Made by a program: the position numbers and the translations under genes. Below are positions 1 through 8,293 of a stretch of 64,000 nucleotides of DNA, in pieces. The DNA comes from Lacrimispora amygdalina. GTDB taxonomy: Bacteria > Bacillota > Clostridia > Lachnospirales > Lachnospiraceae. Position 1 is the first letter of the stretch. Every line of letters begins with the position of its first letter. The DNA lies in contig NZ_OAOF01000014.1 in assembly GCF_900205965.1 (NCBI RefSeq), positions 84,048 through 148,047 of the forward strand. The letters are read 5' to 3'. The notes under the pieces were generated by a model, which did not search any database, was not told the DNA's origin, and saw only the letters and a list, made by a program, of their open reading frames with translations.

Positions 1-457
1 CTTCCAGTGTTTTCATCAGCTGTTTATAGATTTTCTCCATTCCGTCAGCAAATGGTGATTCCTTTTCCTCTTCCGGAACTGCTGCCAGTCCCCGTTCAAA
101 ATTATCCACTACGGGAAGGATTCTCTCAATGATATCCCTGGCTCCGATTTCAAACATGGCTGATTTTTCTTTTTCTGTACGTTTTCTAAAGTTGTCAAAT
201 TCTGCCATCGACCGCTGGAGACGTTCTGTCAGCTCTTCTATCTTCTCATCTTTTAAATCTTTTTTCTCTTTTTTCTTGCCGAAGAAGCCTTTCTTTCCAG
301 AATCCTCTTTGCCATCATCCTCTGAATTTTCCGGCTCTTCCTGCACAGCTTCTTCGCTGCATTCACAGGTTTCCTCTATCTCTTTTTCAGCGGATACGGC
401 GTCTTCCTGACTGATCGTCTCATCCGCCTGCTGTCCGTCTGTTTTAACATCTTCCAT
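1..457 (-). CDS. grpE: Nucleotide exchange factor GrpE (3' end outside window)
   Basis: GrpE releases ADP from the chaperone DnaK in the cytoplasm. Reading from an ATG at 457, the protein begins with an acidic, low-complexity region of about 60 residues and then a lysine-rich stretch. The GrpE coiled-coil signature follows (AEFDNFRKRTEKEK, then RILPVVDNFERGL). The frame stays open to the window edge, so only about 152 residues are visible. It starts 17 bases after the hrcA stop on the same strand. That is the classic hrcA-grpE-dnaK-dnaJ order, so dnaK is expected beyond the left edge. Control is expected from the CIRCE operator upstream of hrcA. The start has only a weak ribosome site, consistent with coupling to hrcA. 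Confidence 0.95.
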   Translation of the reverse strand, partial: MEDVKTDGQQADETISQEDAVSAEKEIEETCECSEEAVQEEPENSEDDGKEDSGKKGFFGKKKEKKDLKDEKIEELTERLQRSMAEFDNFRKRTEKEKSAMFEIGARDIIERILPVVDNFERGLAAVPEEEKESPFADGMEKIYKQLMKTLE

Positions 458-474
458 GCTCAATATTCTACCCT

Positions 475-1524
475 TTACCTTTCCTCTTTTTTCAATATTG
501 TATCCAGCTGGATCATTAAATTTCTCAGCGTATTTAATACCTTTTCATAATCCATCCGCTTAGGACCGATAATACCAATTGTGCCTCTTAATCCTTCCCC
601 AAGCTCATAATTCGCAGTAACAATACTACAGTCCTTCATCGTCTGTACAGGCGCCTCATCTCCGATGTATACCTGTATTCCGGAACTTCTTTCCGAACTG
701 TTAACATCATCTACCAGTTCCTGCAGCAGTTCCTTCTGTTCCAGTGCACCGATTAACTGACTTGCTTTTTCTCCATCGCTAAGCTCGGGATATTTAAAAA
801 TGTTAGTTGCGCCGCTGGTATAAATCTGAAGATCTTCGTCATCGGCTCTAATTGCTGCTGCTACTTCAGACAATACCTGATCCACCACTTCACTGTGAGG
901 ACCAGCCTGAACCTTCAGTCTGCTGATTACTCCTAAATTAATCTCTTCTATCGAAAGCCCGTTTAAAGCATTATTTAAAAGAATATTAAGATTCAAAAGC
1001 CCTTCATCGCTCAAATCTGAACGAACAGGGATTATGGTGTTCTTTATAATATTGCCTTCAACCACAATCACAACAAGAAGTTTTCCTGCATCAACCTTAG
1101 ACAGCTGGATAAACTTTAATTTATTGCGATGGTACTGGGGCGCGCTGATCATGGCTGCATAATTGGTATTCTGTGCAAGCAGCTTTGCCATCTGCTTGAG
1201 CAGAAGCTCTACCCTGTCCACACGTTTCAGCATTAAATCCTTGATCTCTGTAAACTCATCTTCTTTTTCCTGAAGAATCTGATTTACATAGAAGCGGTAT
1301 CCTTTATCGGAAGGAATCCTTCCTGCAGAGGTATGGGGCTGCATAATAAAACCCATCTCTTCCAGATCAGACATCTCATTGCGGATGGTGGCGGAGCTTA
1401 AATTTAAGTCTGTATATTTAGAGATCGTGCGGGAGCCTACCGGCTCTCCTGTTTCCAGATAAGTTTTAATAATCGCTTTTAGTATAATGATCTTTCGCCC
1501 ATCCAGTTGATCCTTATCATCCAA
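475..1524 (-). CDS. hrcA: Heat-inducible transcription repressor HrcA
   Basis: HrcA is the repressor of class I heat-shock genes and binds CIRCE. The N-terminal winged helix is clear (TYLETGEPVGSRTISKY, then SSATIRNEMSDLEEMGFI with HTSAGRIPSDKGYRFYV), followed by the GAF-like HrcA domain and a C-terminal GTIGIIGPKRMDYEKV. The open frame extends to a TTG at 1563, but that codon lies inside the CIRCE dyad and upstream of a good Shine-Dalgarno (AAAGGAG at about 1534-1540). I therefore place the start at the TTG at 1524, giving 349 residues, the usual family length. It heads the operon with grpE and is very probably autoregulated. Confidence 0.95.
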   Translation of the reverse strand: MDDKDQLDGRKIIILKAIIKTYLETGEPVGSRTISKYTDLNLSSATIRNEMSDLEEMGFIMQPHTSAGRIPSDKGYRFYVNQILQEKEDEFTEIKDLMLKRVDRVELLLKQMAKLLAQNTNYAAMISAPQYHRNKLKFIQLSKVDAGKLLVVIVVEGNIIKNTIIPVRSDLSDEGLLNLNILLNNALNGLSIEEINLGVISRLKVQAGPHSEVVDQVLSEVAAAIRADDEDLQIYTSGATNIFKYPELSDGEKASQLIGALEQKELLQELVDDVNSSERSSGIQVYIGDEAPVQTMKDCSIVTANYELGEGLRGTIGIIGPKRMDYEKVLNTLRNLMIQLDTILKKEER

Positions 1525-1552
1525 ACTGCCACGCTCCTTTCTGAGTGTTCTG

Positions 1553-1579
1553 TTAGCACTCAACGTTCAGGAGTGCTAA
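1553..1579. promoter_or_regulatory. CIRCE operator for HrcA
   Basis: The sequence shows a perfect TTAGCACTC-N9-GAGTGCTAA inverted repeat, identical to the CIRCE consensus. It lies between the sigma-A-like promoter (1594-1622) and the hrcA start, so bound HrcA would block transcription of hrcA-grpE. Confidence 0.97.
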
Positions 1580-1593
1580 CATCTTCTTTTCAT

Positions 1594-1622
1594 AATATAT
1601 TCTTTTTTTCTACATTTGTCAA
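1594..1622 (-). promoter_or_regulatory. Promoter of the hrcA operon
   Basis: On the minus strand there is a TTGACA -35 box (1622-1617), a 17-base spacer and a TATATT -10 box (1599-1594). CIRCE begins about 15 bases downstream of the -10, placing the operator at or just after the transcription start. Confidence 0.8.
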
Positions 1623-1720
1623 TACATTCCTAAAAATTTTTAAATGAAGTTTTTATTACCAGCATGTCCAATTTATATCAAAATTCTATCAAATATTACA
1701 AACCCTGTGACATTTTTTTC

Positions 1721-1748
1721 TTGACTTTTAACACTTTTGTAATATAAT
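1721..1748 (+). promoter_or_regulatory. Promoter of first 3D-domain gene
   Basis: TTGACT (1721-1726), a 16-base spacer and a consensus TATAAT (1743-1748) lie about 40 bases before the ATG at 1790, with GAGGT as ribosome site. Confidence 0.75.
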
Positions 1749-1789
1749 GGTAATTGATACACCATAACAACACGATTGCGAGGTAAATC

Positions 1790-2356
1790 ATGAATAGTTT
1801 TTCAAGACGAATACGGGTCACCGGATTCCTGACACTCCTTTGTATTCTGCTGTTATCCACTACTGCATTGGCTGCCCAGACGGCTGAAAGCCAGAGTACA
1901 GCAAACCAACAGTCCTGGAGTGTTAAAACGGATAACCAAATGAAAAAGAACAGTACCGGAACGGTAGCTACTGCAAGTGAAGCCACGATGAGTGAAGAAG
2001 TAGGACCGGGCATAGAGAAGAAAGTACAGCCAGAAGAAACAAAACCCACAGGTCCGGTTTATGAAAAAGGAGCATCTCTCGGAATATTCTCTGCAACGGC
2101 CTACTGCCCCAGCAGTTCAGGAAAGCAACAGAGAACTTACTCCGGCACGATACCAAAGCCGATGCACACACTATCTGCCGATCTCACTGTTCTGCCTCTT
2201 GGAACAAAAGTCATGATTGACGACATTGTTTATACAGTAGAAGATACCGGAAGCGGAATCAGAGGTAATAAAGTAGATATTTATTTTGGAAGTTATGGAG
2301 AAGCCATTGCGTTTGGAAGACGACCGAAAGAAATATTTGCTGTCATAGAAAGATAA
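1790..2356 (+). CDS. Exported 3D-domain protein (first of two)
   Basis: This 188-residue protein has a signal peptide (basic start, hydrophobic run at about residues 11-28, ALAAQ cleavage-like site). A threonine/serine/glutamate-rich linker follows, then a C-terminal 3D domain from about residue 95 to the end. The three conserved aspartates of the domain sit in SADLTVLPLGTKV, EDTGSGIRGNKVDIYF and nearby. In characterised proteins (MltA-like fold, YocH, YabE and Rpf-like proteins) this domain belongs to peptidoglycan-active enzymes, so a cell-wall lytic or remodelling role is likely. No catalytic partner domain is present. It is a single gene with its own promoter and terminator, and a paralogue follows immediately. 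Confidence 0.8.
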   Translation: MNSFSRRIRVTGFLTLLCILLLSTTALAAQTAESQSTANQQSWSVKTDNQMKKNSTGTVATASEATMSEEVGPGIEKKVQPEETKPTGPVYEKGASLGIFSATAYCPSSSGKQQRTYSGTIPKPMHTLSADLTVLPLGTKVMIDDIVYTVEDTGSGIRGNKVDIYFGSYGEAIAFGRRPKEIFAVIER

Positions 2357-2381
2357 TTAAAAATTGAATATTGAATATTTT

Positions 2382-2422
2382 CTGCCGGAAAGCGTACCAA
2401 TCGCTTTCCGGCAGTTTTTTTT
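2382..2422 (+). terminator. Intrinsic terminator
   Basis: A 13-bp perfect stem (CTGCCGGAAAGCG / CGCTTTCCGGCAG) with a 7-base loop is followed by eight T residues, directly after the first 3D-domain gene. Confidence 0.95.
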
Positions 2423-2463
2423 ATGAAGAAAAGTGAGTACGGGCATAAAATATCTTTAAAAAC

Positions 2464-2491
2464 TTGACAAATCTGGAAAAAAGTGTAAAAT
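2464..2491 (+). promoter_or_regulatory. Promoter of second 3D-domain gene
   Basis: TTGACA (2464-2469), a 16-base spacer and TAAAAT (2486-2491) precede the ATG at 2590 by about 100 bases. The first TTG of the longest open frame is this -35 box, so that longer reading is not the protein start. Confidence 0.7.
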
Positions 2492-2589
2492 GTGTACTTG
2501 TACCTTATTTATTACAAATATGTTACATATATTTATATTATATTAAATCATATGTACTTTTTGTGAAAAAGAAAGGAAGAAAGTATTAC

Positions 2590-3300
2590 ATGAAGAATTC
2601 AAAGAAAATAAAGTGGTTCCTAGGAACGTTACTAATGATAGCATTTTTAATACCATCTCCCACCGTGGTCTTTGCAGGAGCGGCCCCGGGAATTATAGAC
2701 GGTGCGGATGAAGCCGGTGTCAGAGGCTGGGCGTGGAACAGCTTAGATCCGTCTGCATGCGAAGAGGTTAAAGTCACAATCACAAGCCAGACAACCGGAA
2801 CGGTTGTGGGGGAACTGACCTCTTCTGCCTCCAAATACAGAAAGGATTTAGCTGATCAGGGCACAGGCACGGGAAATTATGGTTTTGAGATATCCGTCCC
2901 ATGGAGCAGCTACGGGGATGGCTCCTATCTTGTGGAGGCCTATGCCGGCGGACAGAAGCTCTCCGGTTCCAGAGTATATGGGGTGGGTTCCTTTGCCTCT
3001 GCGTCAGGAATCCGTTCTCTGGGCATTTTTAAAACAACTGCCTACTGCCCCTGCAGAAGCTGTTCCGGCAGATGGGGCGGACGGACCAGTACCGGTACGG
3101 TTGCCACTGCAGGACATACGATTTCCGTTGATCCGAGAGTCATTCCTTATGGAAGCCGGCTTATGATTGGCGGAGTTATTTACACGGCAGAGGATTGCGG
3201 CGGCGGTGTAAAAGGAAATCACATCGATATCTTCTTTAATACACATGGAGAAACCCGGGCTTATGGAACCAGAGATATGGAGGTTTTTCTGGTTCCATAA
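2590..3300 (+). CDS. Exported 3D-domain protein with N-terminal beta-sandwich module (second of two)
   Basis: The start is the ATG at 2590, behind AAAGGAAG, giving 236 residues. A signal peptide (KKIKWFLGTLL to VFAGA) is followed by a module of about 95 residues containing GVRGWAWNS and ending YLVEAYAGGQKL. Similar GWAW modules occur in exported Firmicute wall proteins and probably bind a surface ligand. The last ~75 residues are a 3D domain (TTAYCPC, SVDPRVIPYGSRLMI, AEDCGGGVKGNHIDIF) related to the gene just upstream but carrying extra cysteines. The tandem arrangement with separate promoters suggests duplication and divergence. A cell-wall role is inferred from the domain; the substrate is unknown. 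Confidence 0.8.
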   Translation: MKNSKKIKWFLGTLLMIAFLIPSPTVVFAGAAPGIIDGADEAGVRGWAWNSLDPSACEEVKVTITSQTTGTVVGELTSSASKYRKDLADQGTGTGNYGFEISVPWSSYGDGSYLVEAYAGGQKLSGSRVYGVGSFASASGIRSLGIFKTTAYCPCRSCSGRWGGRTSTGTVATAGHTISVDPRVIPYGSRLMIGGVIYTAEDCGGGVKGNHIDIFFNTHGETRAYGTRDMEVFLVP

Positions 3301-3310
3301 CATAACCAAA

Positions 3311-3355
3311 AAGGTCTGCAAAGAGAGATTGGAAAACACACTCTTTGCAGACCTT
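3311..3355. terminator. Bidirectional terminator
   Basis: A 15-bp perfect stem (AAGGTCTGCAAAGAG / CTCTTTGCAGACCTT) lies between the convergent ends of the second 3D-domain gene and hemW. The T run is better for the minus strand (TTTTTGG) than for the plus strand. Confidence 0.85.
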
Positions 3356-3359
3356 TCTG

Positions 3360-4574
3360 TTATATCAGAAACTGGCTCATAACATAATTGCTGATGTCAA
3401 TCCCCCGCTCTGTCAGACGGTAGTAACCGTCTTTTATTTCAAGCAGTCTATCCTGCTTTAACTTATCAAGAACAGGACCGTATACGTGACGTATATTCTG
3501 TCCAAAGCTGCTGACAAACCCCTGGGCAGATACCCCTTCTATCAGGCGGAGTCCTAAAAACATATACTCTTCCATCTTTTGTTCCGTAGTAAGCCGTTCA
3601 AACTCCTGCCTTAATAGCTGGTCAAAATCTTCTTCTCTTCCAAATCTGCCGTTCTTATACGCCTGATAACTGGCTGTATTATGAAACCTGCAGCCATTCA
3701 TATAGGAAGAAGAACCAAGTCCCAGCCCTAAGTATTCGACTCCTGTCCAGTAGCCGATGTTATGCCTGCATTCATATCCAGGTCTGGAGTAATTGGAAAT
3801 CTCGTACCGCTCATACCCCTGTTCGTTTAAGAATGCCCTGGTCAGGTAATACATCTCTCTCTCCATATCCTCGTCAGGAAGGTCCGGAAGAGCCATGAGA
3901 TGCCGTCGTTCCTCTTTTGACATGGAATCGTTGTCCAATGCCACATGCTCTCCGTAACGGTCATAAAACGGGGTTCCTTCCTCCACAATGAGGCTGTAGG
4001 CAGAAATATGCTCCGGTTTTAACATGGTGACCTTTTTTAATGTATTCTTCCATGATTCCACCGTCTGACCGGGAATTGCTGAAATTAAATCTACATTTAC
4101 GTTATCAAATCCCGCCATGCGGACTCTCTGGAAACTTTTTAAAAACTCGTCGTAGGTGTGTATCCTTCCCAGATATTTAAGTTCTTTGTCATCAGCCGAC
4201 TGAAGTCCCATACTGATCCTGTTTACTCCAGCCTCCCGGTACTGACAGAGTGCCTCAGAAGTTACAGTTCCCGGATTGGCTTCTAACGTAATCTCCGCCT
4301 CCGGATGAACATCAAACTGATGGCTTAAGGCGGTCAGAACAGCGCTCATCTGATGGAAATCCAGAATCGAGGGTGTCCCTCCACCAATAAAAATACTGAT
4401 GACCTGATATTCTTTGGCATATTCACTCTGGTATTTTATCTCTTCCAAAAGCCGGTCAATATATTCCTGCTGCATCTGCCTGTTTCCTGGAAATGATAAG
4501 AAATCACAGTAAGCGCATTTTTGTGCACAAAATGGAATATGCACATAAATCTCTAATTTTTTTTTATTCATCAT
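3360..4574 (-). CDS. hemW: HemW-type radical SAM protein (heme chaperone)
   Basis: HemW proteins are radical SAM enzymes related to HemN, thought to bind and insert heme. They were formerly annotated as coproporphyrinogen III oxidase. The 404-residue protein begins with YVHIPFC and has the CxxxCxxC cluster motif at about residues 16-23 (C16, C20, C23). The SAM-binding GGGTPS follows near residue 64, and the HemN C-terminal region is present (RYEISNYSRPGYECRHN). The ATG lies inside the last codons of lepA (overlap 11 bases), so the two genes are translationally coupled. The lepA-hemW order is common in Clostridia. The protein lacks the extra N-terminal cysteine of true HemN, which favours HemW. 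Confidence 0.9.
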   Translation of the reverse strand: MMNKKKLEIYVHIPFCAQKCAYCDFLSFPGNRQMQQEYIDRLLEEIKYQSEYAKEYQVISIFIGGGTPSILDFHQMSAVLTALSHQFDVHPEAEITLEANPGTVTSEALCQYREAGVNRISMGLQSADDKELKYLGRIHTYDEFLKSFQRVRMAGFDNVNVDLISAIPGQTVESWKNTLKKVTMLKPEHISAYSLIVEEGTPFYDRYGEHVALDNDSMSKEERRHLMALPDLPDEDMEREMYYLTRAFLNEQGYERYEISNYSRPGYECRHNIGYWTGVEYLGLGLGSSSYMNGCRFHNTASYQAYKNGRFGREEDFDQLLRQEFERLTTEQKMEEYMFLGLRLIEGVSAQGFVSSFGQNIRHVYGPVLDKLKQDRLLEIKDGYYRLTERGIDISNYVMSQFLI

Positions 4575-6378
4575 CTAATTTCAGTACGCTCATAAATGCC
4601 TTCTGCGGTATCTCAACGTTACCGACCTGGCGCATACGTTTCTTACCTTCTTTCTGTTTTTCAAGAAGTTTCTTCTTACGTGAAATATCACCGCCGTAGC
4701 ATTTGGCAAGTACATCTTTTCTCATGGCTTTTACTGTCTCACGGGCGATGATCTTGCCACCGATGGCTGCCTGAATGGGAATCTCAAAGAGCTGTCTGGG
4801 TATCTCATCCTTTAATTTTTCACACATTCTTCTGCCACGTTCATACGCGGACTCCGCGTGAACGATAAAGGAAAGGGCATCCACTTCTTCTTTGTTGACT
4901 AAAATGTCCAGTTTTACCAGTTCGGACTTTTCATAGCCCTTGAGTTCATAATCAAAGGAAGCGTATCCTCTGGAACGGGATTTCAGTGCATCAAAAAAGT
5001 CATATATGATTTCATTCAGCGGAAGCTCATATTTAAGCAGCGCTCTGGTGGCTTCCATATATTCCATTCCAAGATAAACACCCCGGCGTTCCTGGCAAAG
5101 CTTCATAATGGCTCCAACAAATTCAGTTGTAACCATAATTTCCGCACTGACAATTGGCTCTTCCATATATTCAATCTCAGTTGGATCAGGCAGATTGGAG
5201 GGATTGGTCAGTTCCAGCTTCTCCCCATTCTTTTTAAATACATAATATACAACACCTGGTGCGGTCGTAACAAGGTCTAAATTGTATTCCCGCTCCAGAC
5301 GTTCCTGAATGACTTCCAGGTGAAGAAGACCTAAAAATCCGCATCGGAACCCGAAGCCCAGTGCCAGAGATGTCTCCGGTTCAAAGAATAAGGAGGCATC
5401 GTTAAGCTGAAGTTTCTCAAGTGCATCACGCAGATCGTTGTAACGTGCTCCGTCTGCCGGATACAGACCGCAGTAAACCATGGAGGTTACTTTTTTATAA
5501 CCTGGCAGTGCAGATTTGCAAGGCCTGTCTGCATGGGTAATGGTATCTCCCACTGCCGTATCCTTCACGTTCTTGATGCTGGCGGTTAAATATCCAACCA
5601 TACCTGCCGACAGCTCTTCACAGGGTAAAAACTGTCCTGCGCCGAAATATCCCACTTCTACCACCTCTTCTACCGCACCTGTGGCCATCATGCGTACCTT
5701 GTCTCCTTTTTTAACCGTTCCTTCCTTCACACGGAAGAATACGATTACGCCTTTGTAAGAATCGTAAAGGGAATCAAAGATAAGGGCCTGGAGCGGAGCA
5801 GACGGATCACCAACAGGTGCTGGAATCTTCTCAACAATCGCTTCAAGTACCGCTTCCACATTCAAACCTGTCTTGGCGGAAATTCTGGGAGCATCGTGAG
5901 CTTCAATTCCGATCACATCTTCTATCTCCTCAACCACCCGCTCCGGCTCCGCACTGGGAAGGTCGATTTTATTGAGAACCGGAAATACATCCAGATCGTG
6001 ATCCAGTGCCATATAAACGTTAGCAAGTGTCTGGGCTTCAATTCCCTGGGAAGCATCCACCACAAGGACAGCGCCATCACACGCTGCCAGACTTCTTGAA
6101 ACCTCATAATTAAAATCAACATGACCTGGTGTATCGATCATGTTAAAAATGTATTCCTGTCCGTCATTAGCTTTATAAACAGTACGGACTGCCTGGGCCT
6201 TAATGGTAATCCCACGCTCCCGTTCCAGATCCATATTATCAAGAATCTGAGCCTGCATCTCTCTGCTGGTGAGCAAACCTGTCTTCTCTATAATACGGTC
6301 TGCAAGGGTTGATTTTCCGTGATCAATATGAGCAATAATGCAAAAATTACGTATTCTATTCTGCTGGGCAGCTGCCAT
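4564..6378 (-). CDS. lepA: Elongation factor 4 (LepA), translation GTPase
   Basis: LepA is a ribosome-binding GTPase resembling EF-G without domain IV; it affects initiation or back-translocation. The 604 residues are full length. Visible motifs are the P-loop AHIDHGKST near residue 17, switch I RERGITIKAQ, DTPGHVDF, NKIDLPSA and the LepA-specific C-terminal domain (GYASFDYELKGYEKS, CYGGDISRKKKLLEKQKEGKK). The start ATG follows an AGAGGA ribosome site. Its stop overlaps hemW. The IS insertion begins about 105 bases upstream and may have separated lepA from earlier regulatory sequence; no clear promoter is visible in the remaining gap. Confidence 0.97.
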   Translation of the reverse strand: MAAAQQNRIRNFCIIAHIDHGKSTLADRIIEKTGLLTSREMQAQILDNMDLERERGITIKAQAVRTVYKANDGQEYIFNMIDTPGHVDFNYEVSRSLAACDGAVLVVDASQGIEAQTLANVYMALDHDLDVFPVLNKIDLPSAEPERVVEEIEDVIGIEAHDAPRISAKTGLNVEAVLEAIVEKIPAPVGDPSAPLQALIFDSLYDSYKGVIVFFRVKEGTVKKGDKVRMMATGAVEEVVEVGYFGAGQFLPCEELSAGMVGYLTASIKNVKDTAVGDTITHADRPCKSALPGYKKVTSMVYCGLYPADGARYNDLRDALEKLQLNDASLFFEPETSLALGFGFRCGFLGLLHLEVIQERLEREYNLDLVTTAPGVVYYVFKKNGEKLELTNPSNLPDPTEIEYMEEPIVSAEIMVTTEFVGAIMKLCQERRGVYLGMEYMEATRALLKYELPLNEIIYDFFDALKSRSRGYASFDYELKGYEKSELVKLDILVNKEEVDALSFIVHAESAYERGRRMCEKLKDEIPRQLFEIPIQAAIGGKIIARETVKAMRKDVLAKCYGGDISRKKKLLEKQKEGKKRMRQVGNVEIPQKAFMSVLKLDDE

Positions 6379-6472
6379 ATAGTATAATCCTCTTTTCTGA
6401 TGTTTCTAATGTCTTCAAATATACCATTAAAATCACCGGTTGTCCACCGGGAAAGCGTTGATTTGCCTGAAT

Positions 6473-6482
6473 CCTATTACTA
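6473..6482. repeat. Target site duplication, left copy
   Basis: CCTATTACTA here is repeated exactly at 8242-8251 on the far side of the IS, the expected footprint of a transposition event. Confidence 0.85.
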
Positions 6483-6524
6483 GCTAGCGTAAAGTTTTAT
6501 TCGGATAATGGGAAATAAATAAAA

Positions 6525-6591
6525 AGAGAACACCACTTTGTGATAAAGTATTTAGCGACAAACTAATACAAACAAAGGATTGGTGTTCTCT
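6525..6591 (+). promoter_or_regulatory. Inverted repeat closing on the transposase start
   Basis: AGAGAACACCA (6525-6535) pairs perfectly with TGGTGTTCTCT (6581-6591), and the right arm ends one base before the transposase ATG at 6592. In a transcript read through from outside, this 11-bp stem could hide the ribosome site (AAAGGA at about 6574-6579 lies in the loop flank) and start codon. IS elements commonly limit transposase this way. The function here is inference. Confidence 0.5.
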
Positions 6592-8058
6592 ATGATTAAT
6601 AGTATACGATATTTTGAGGAAGAATGCATCAACAGATTTGAAAAACTTGAAGATAATTTTATGAAAAATCCGCTGCAAATGGCAGAATACATAATCAGTA
6701 TGACTGCAGAGCTCCATAACCTGGGGTTACGAATGATACAGGATTCCTTAGAAACAATGGACCAAATGCTTCAGGACAGCCCTATCCGATTAAAACATTG
6801 GATTGTAGAGTCTCATACAACAAAGCAGCTGGTGACTTCTTTGGGAACTGTCACATTCCGCAAAACATTATTCACCAACAAAGAGACAGGAAGCAGTGAA
6901 TATCTGCTGGATAGAATCCTTGGTCTGGAGCGGAATGAAAGACTCACTCAAGACGCAGAAGCAAGACTGTTAAATGAGGCAGTACAAACTTCTTACCGGC
7001 GGGGTGGAGAAGAAACCAGTCTGACAAGCGAAGTGAGCAAGCAGACGGTAAAGAACAAACTCCATCAGTTGAATTTTCCAATGCATGAGGTAAAGGCAGA
7101 AAAGAAGAAAGTAGACTATCTCTATATCGATGCCGATGAAGATCATGTATCTTTGCAATGGCGCGAGAAGAAAGGCGATCTGCGGGAAAATGAGAACCAT
7201 CAGAAAAATAACAACCTGATAGCAAAACTGGTCTATGTTTACGAAGGAATAGAAAACGAATCACCGAAGAGTAAACGGCACCGTCTGGTTAATCCGTATT
7301 ATTTTTGCAGAGTGAATACAGGAGAGGATAATCTAAAGTTTTGGGATGAAATAAATGACTATATCACAAACCACTATGAACTGGAAACAGTCAAAAATAT
7401 ATATTTAAATGCAGATGGTGGAGGCTGGATTAAGGCCGGAATGAATCGTCTGGAAGGAGTTACCTATGTACTGGATGAATTTCATCTGGAAAAATATTTG
7501 ACAAAACTTACGAGCCATATGAAAGACAGCCGCGATGATGCGGCAGATGAACTCAGGAAAGTGATCAGAAGCAAAACAAAGAAGGAATTCACAAGGCTGG
7601 TGGACCGTTTGGAAGAATATCTGAAGGACGAAACAGGAGTAAAAAGAATTAGGGAAGCCAGGGAATACATTTTGTCTAACTGGACAGCAGCAAAGCTAAG
7701 GTTAAGTCATCAGGATGGAGTAAAAGGAAGCAGTACAGAAGGCCATGTAAGCCATGTACTCTCAAGTCGTATGAGTTCAAGGCCAATGGGCTGGAGCCGA
7801 AAGGGAGCGGGAAAGATGGCACAGCTGCGGGCGTATTATCTAAACGGAGGCGATATGCTGGAATTAGTGAGATACCAAAAGAAGGAGCTTCCTAAGGCGG
7901 TAGGTGCCGAATACGATGTTCTGAGCGGAGAAGTGATCCAAAGGTCAGAAAGAAATCGGCACGGAGAGCTGGGAAAATATACGGACCGAATATCACATAG
8001 TATCTCTCTTCAGAACAAGAAAATCGTATACTTTAATTCTCATATCTGGGGATTATGA
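6592..8058 (+). CDS. ISLre2-family transposase (UPF0236 type)
   Basis: This 488-residue protein has the features of the ISLre2/UPF0236 family. It has an N-terminal helical part, a conserved LGTVTFRKTLF stretch, an acidic segment VDYLYIDADEDHVSLQ and NADGGGWIKAGM followed by YVLDEFHLEKYL. It ends IWGL, as family members usually do. Acidic residues in DADED, NADGG and DEFH are plausible catalytic residues. No frameshift or stop interrupts it, so the element may be active. I choose the ATG at 6592 over an in-frame TTG four codons earlier, because the TTG lies within the inverted repeat and has no spaced ribosome site. Confidence 0.9.
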   Translation: MINSIRYFEEECINRFEKLEDNFMKNPLQMAEYIISMTAELHNLGLRMIQDSLETMDQMLQDSPIRLKHWIVESHTTKQLVTSLGTVTFRKTLFTNKETGSSEYLLDRILGLERNERLTQDAEARLLNEAVQTSYRRGGEETSLTSEVSKQTVKNKLHQLNFPMHEVKAEKKKVDYLYIDADEDHVSLQWREKKGDLRENENHQKNNNLIAKLVYVYEGIENESPKSKRHRLVNPYYFCRVNTGEDNLKFWDEINDYITNHYELETVKNIYLNADGGGWIKAGMNRLEGVTYVLDEFHLEKYLTKLTSHMKDSRDDAADELRKVIRSKTKKEFTRLVDRLEEYLKDETGVKRIREAREYILSNWTAAKLRLSHQDGVKGSSTEGHVSHVLSSRMSSRPMGWSRKGAGKMAQLRAYYLNGGDMLELVRYQKKELPKAVGAEYDVLSGEVIQRSERNRHGELGKYTDRISHSISLQNKKIVYFNSHIWGL

Positions 8059-8241
8059 TACAAAGCCAGGTAAATATCAGGAAGACACTTTGCTCGTCAT
8101 CATTGCTCTGCAATCAAGCTCAGGGCTTGTTTCGAATGCAAAAATGATGTATATTAAAGCCACAAGTCATTGCCTGATACGTTATCAGAGCATCGTGGGT
8201 GAACTCTGCACCATTCAATCCGAAGATAAATTTACGCAGTC

Positions 8242-8251
8242 CCTATTACTA
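8242..8251. repeat. Target site duplication, right copy
   Basis: Second copy of CCTATTACTA, adjoining the IS right end. Confidence 0.85.
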
Positions 8252-8258
8252 TTTTCGC

Positions 8259-8287
8259 TTGCAAATTGAGTAAATATGTATTAGAAT
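8259..8287 (+). promoter_or_regulatory. Putative promoter of antisense RNA
   Basis: TTGCAA (8259-8264), a 17-base spacer and TAGAAT (8282-8287) lie between the IS right end and a plus-strand hairpin terminator. Initiation would fall near 8294. Confidence 0.5.
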
Positions 8288-8293
8288 AATAGT

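Larger units (their letters stand above)
6483..8241 (+). mobile_element. ISLre2-type insertion sequence (complete, 1759 bp)
   Basis: The left end reads GCTAGCGTAAAGTTTTATTC and the right end, reverse-complemented, reads GACTGCGTAAATTTATCTTC. These are imperfect terminal inverted repeats sharing GCGTAAA, then TTTAT and TTCGGAT. A 10-bp direct repeat CCTATTACTA flanks it exactly (6473-6482 and 8242-8251), which is a target duplication. It holds one intact transposase gene. About 180 bases after the gene up to the right end are non-coding. Family assignment rests on the transposase; boundaries come from the repeats. Confidence 0.85.

Noticed and set aside
2464..2589. 42-codon N-terminal extension of the second 3D-domain protein
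   Set aside because: Its first codon is the -35 box of a good promoter, and the ATG at 2590 has the ribosome site and signal peptide.
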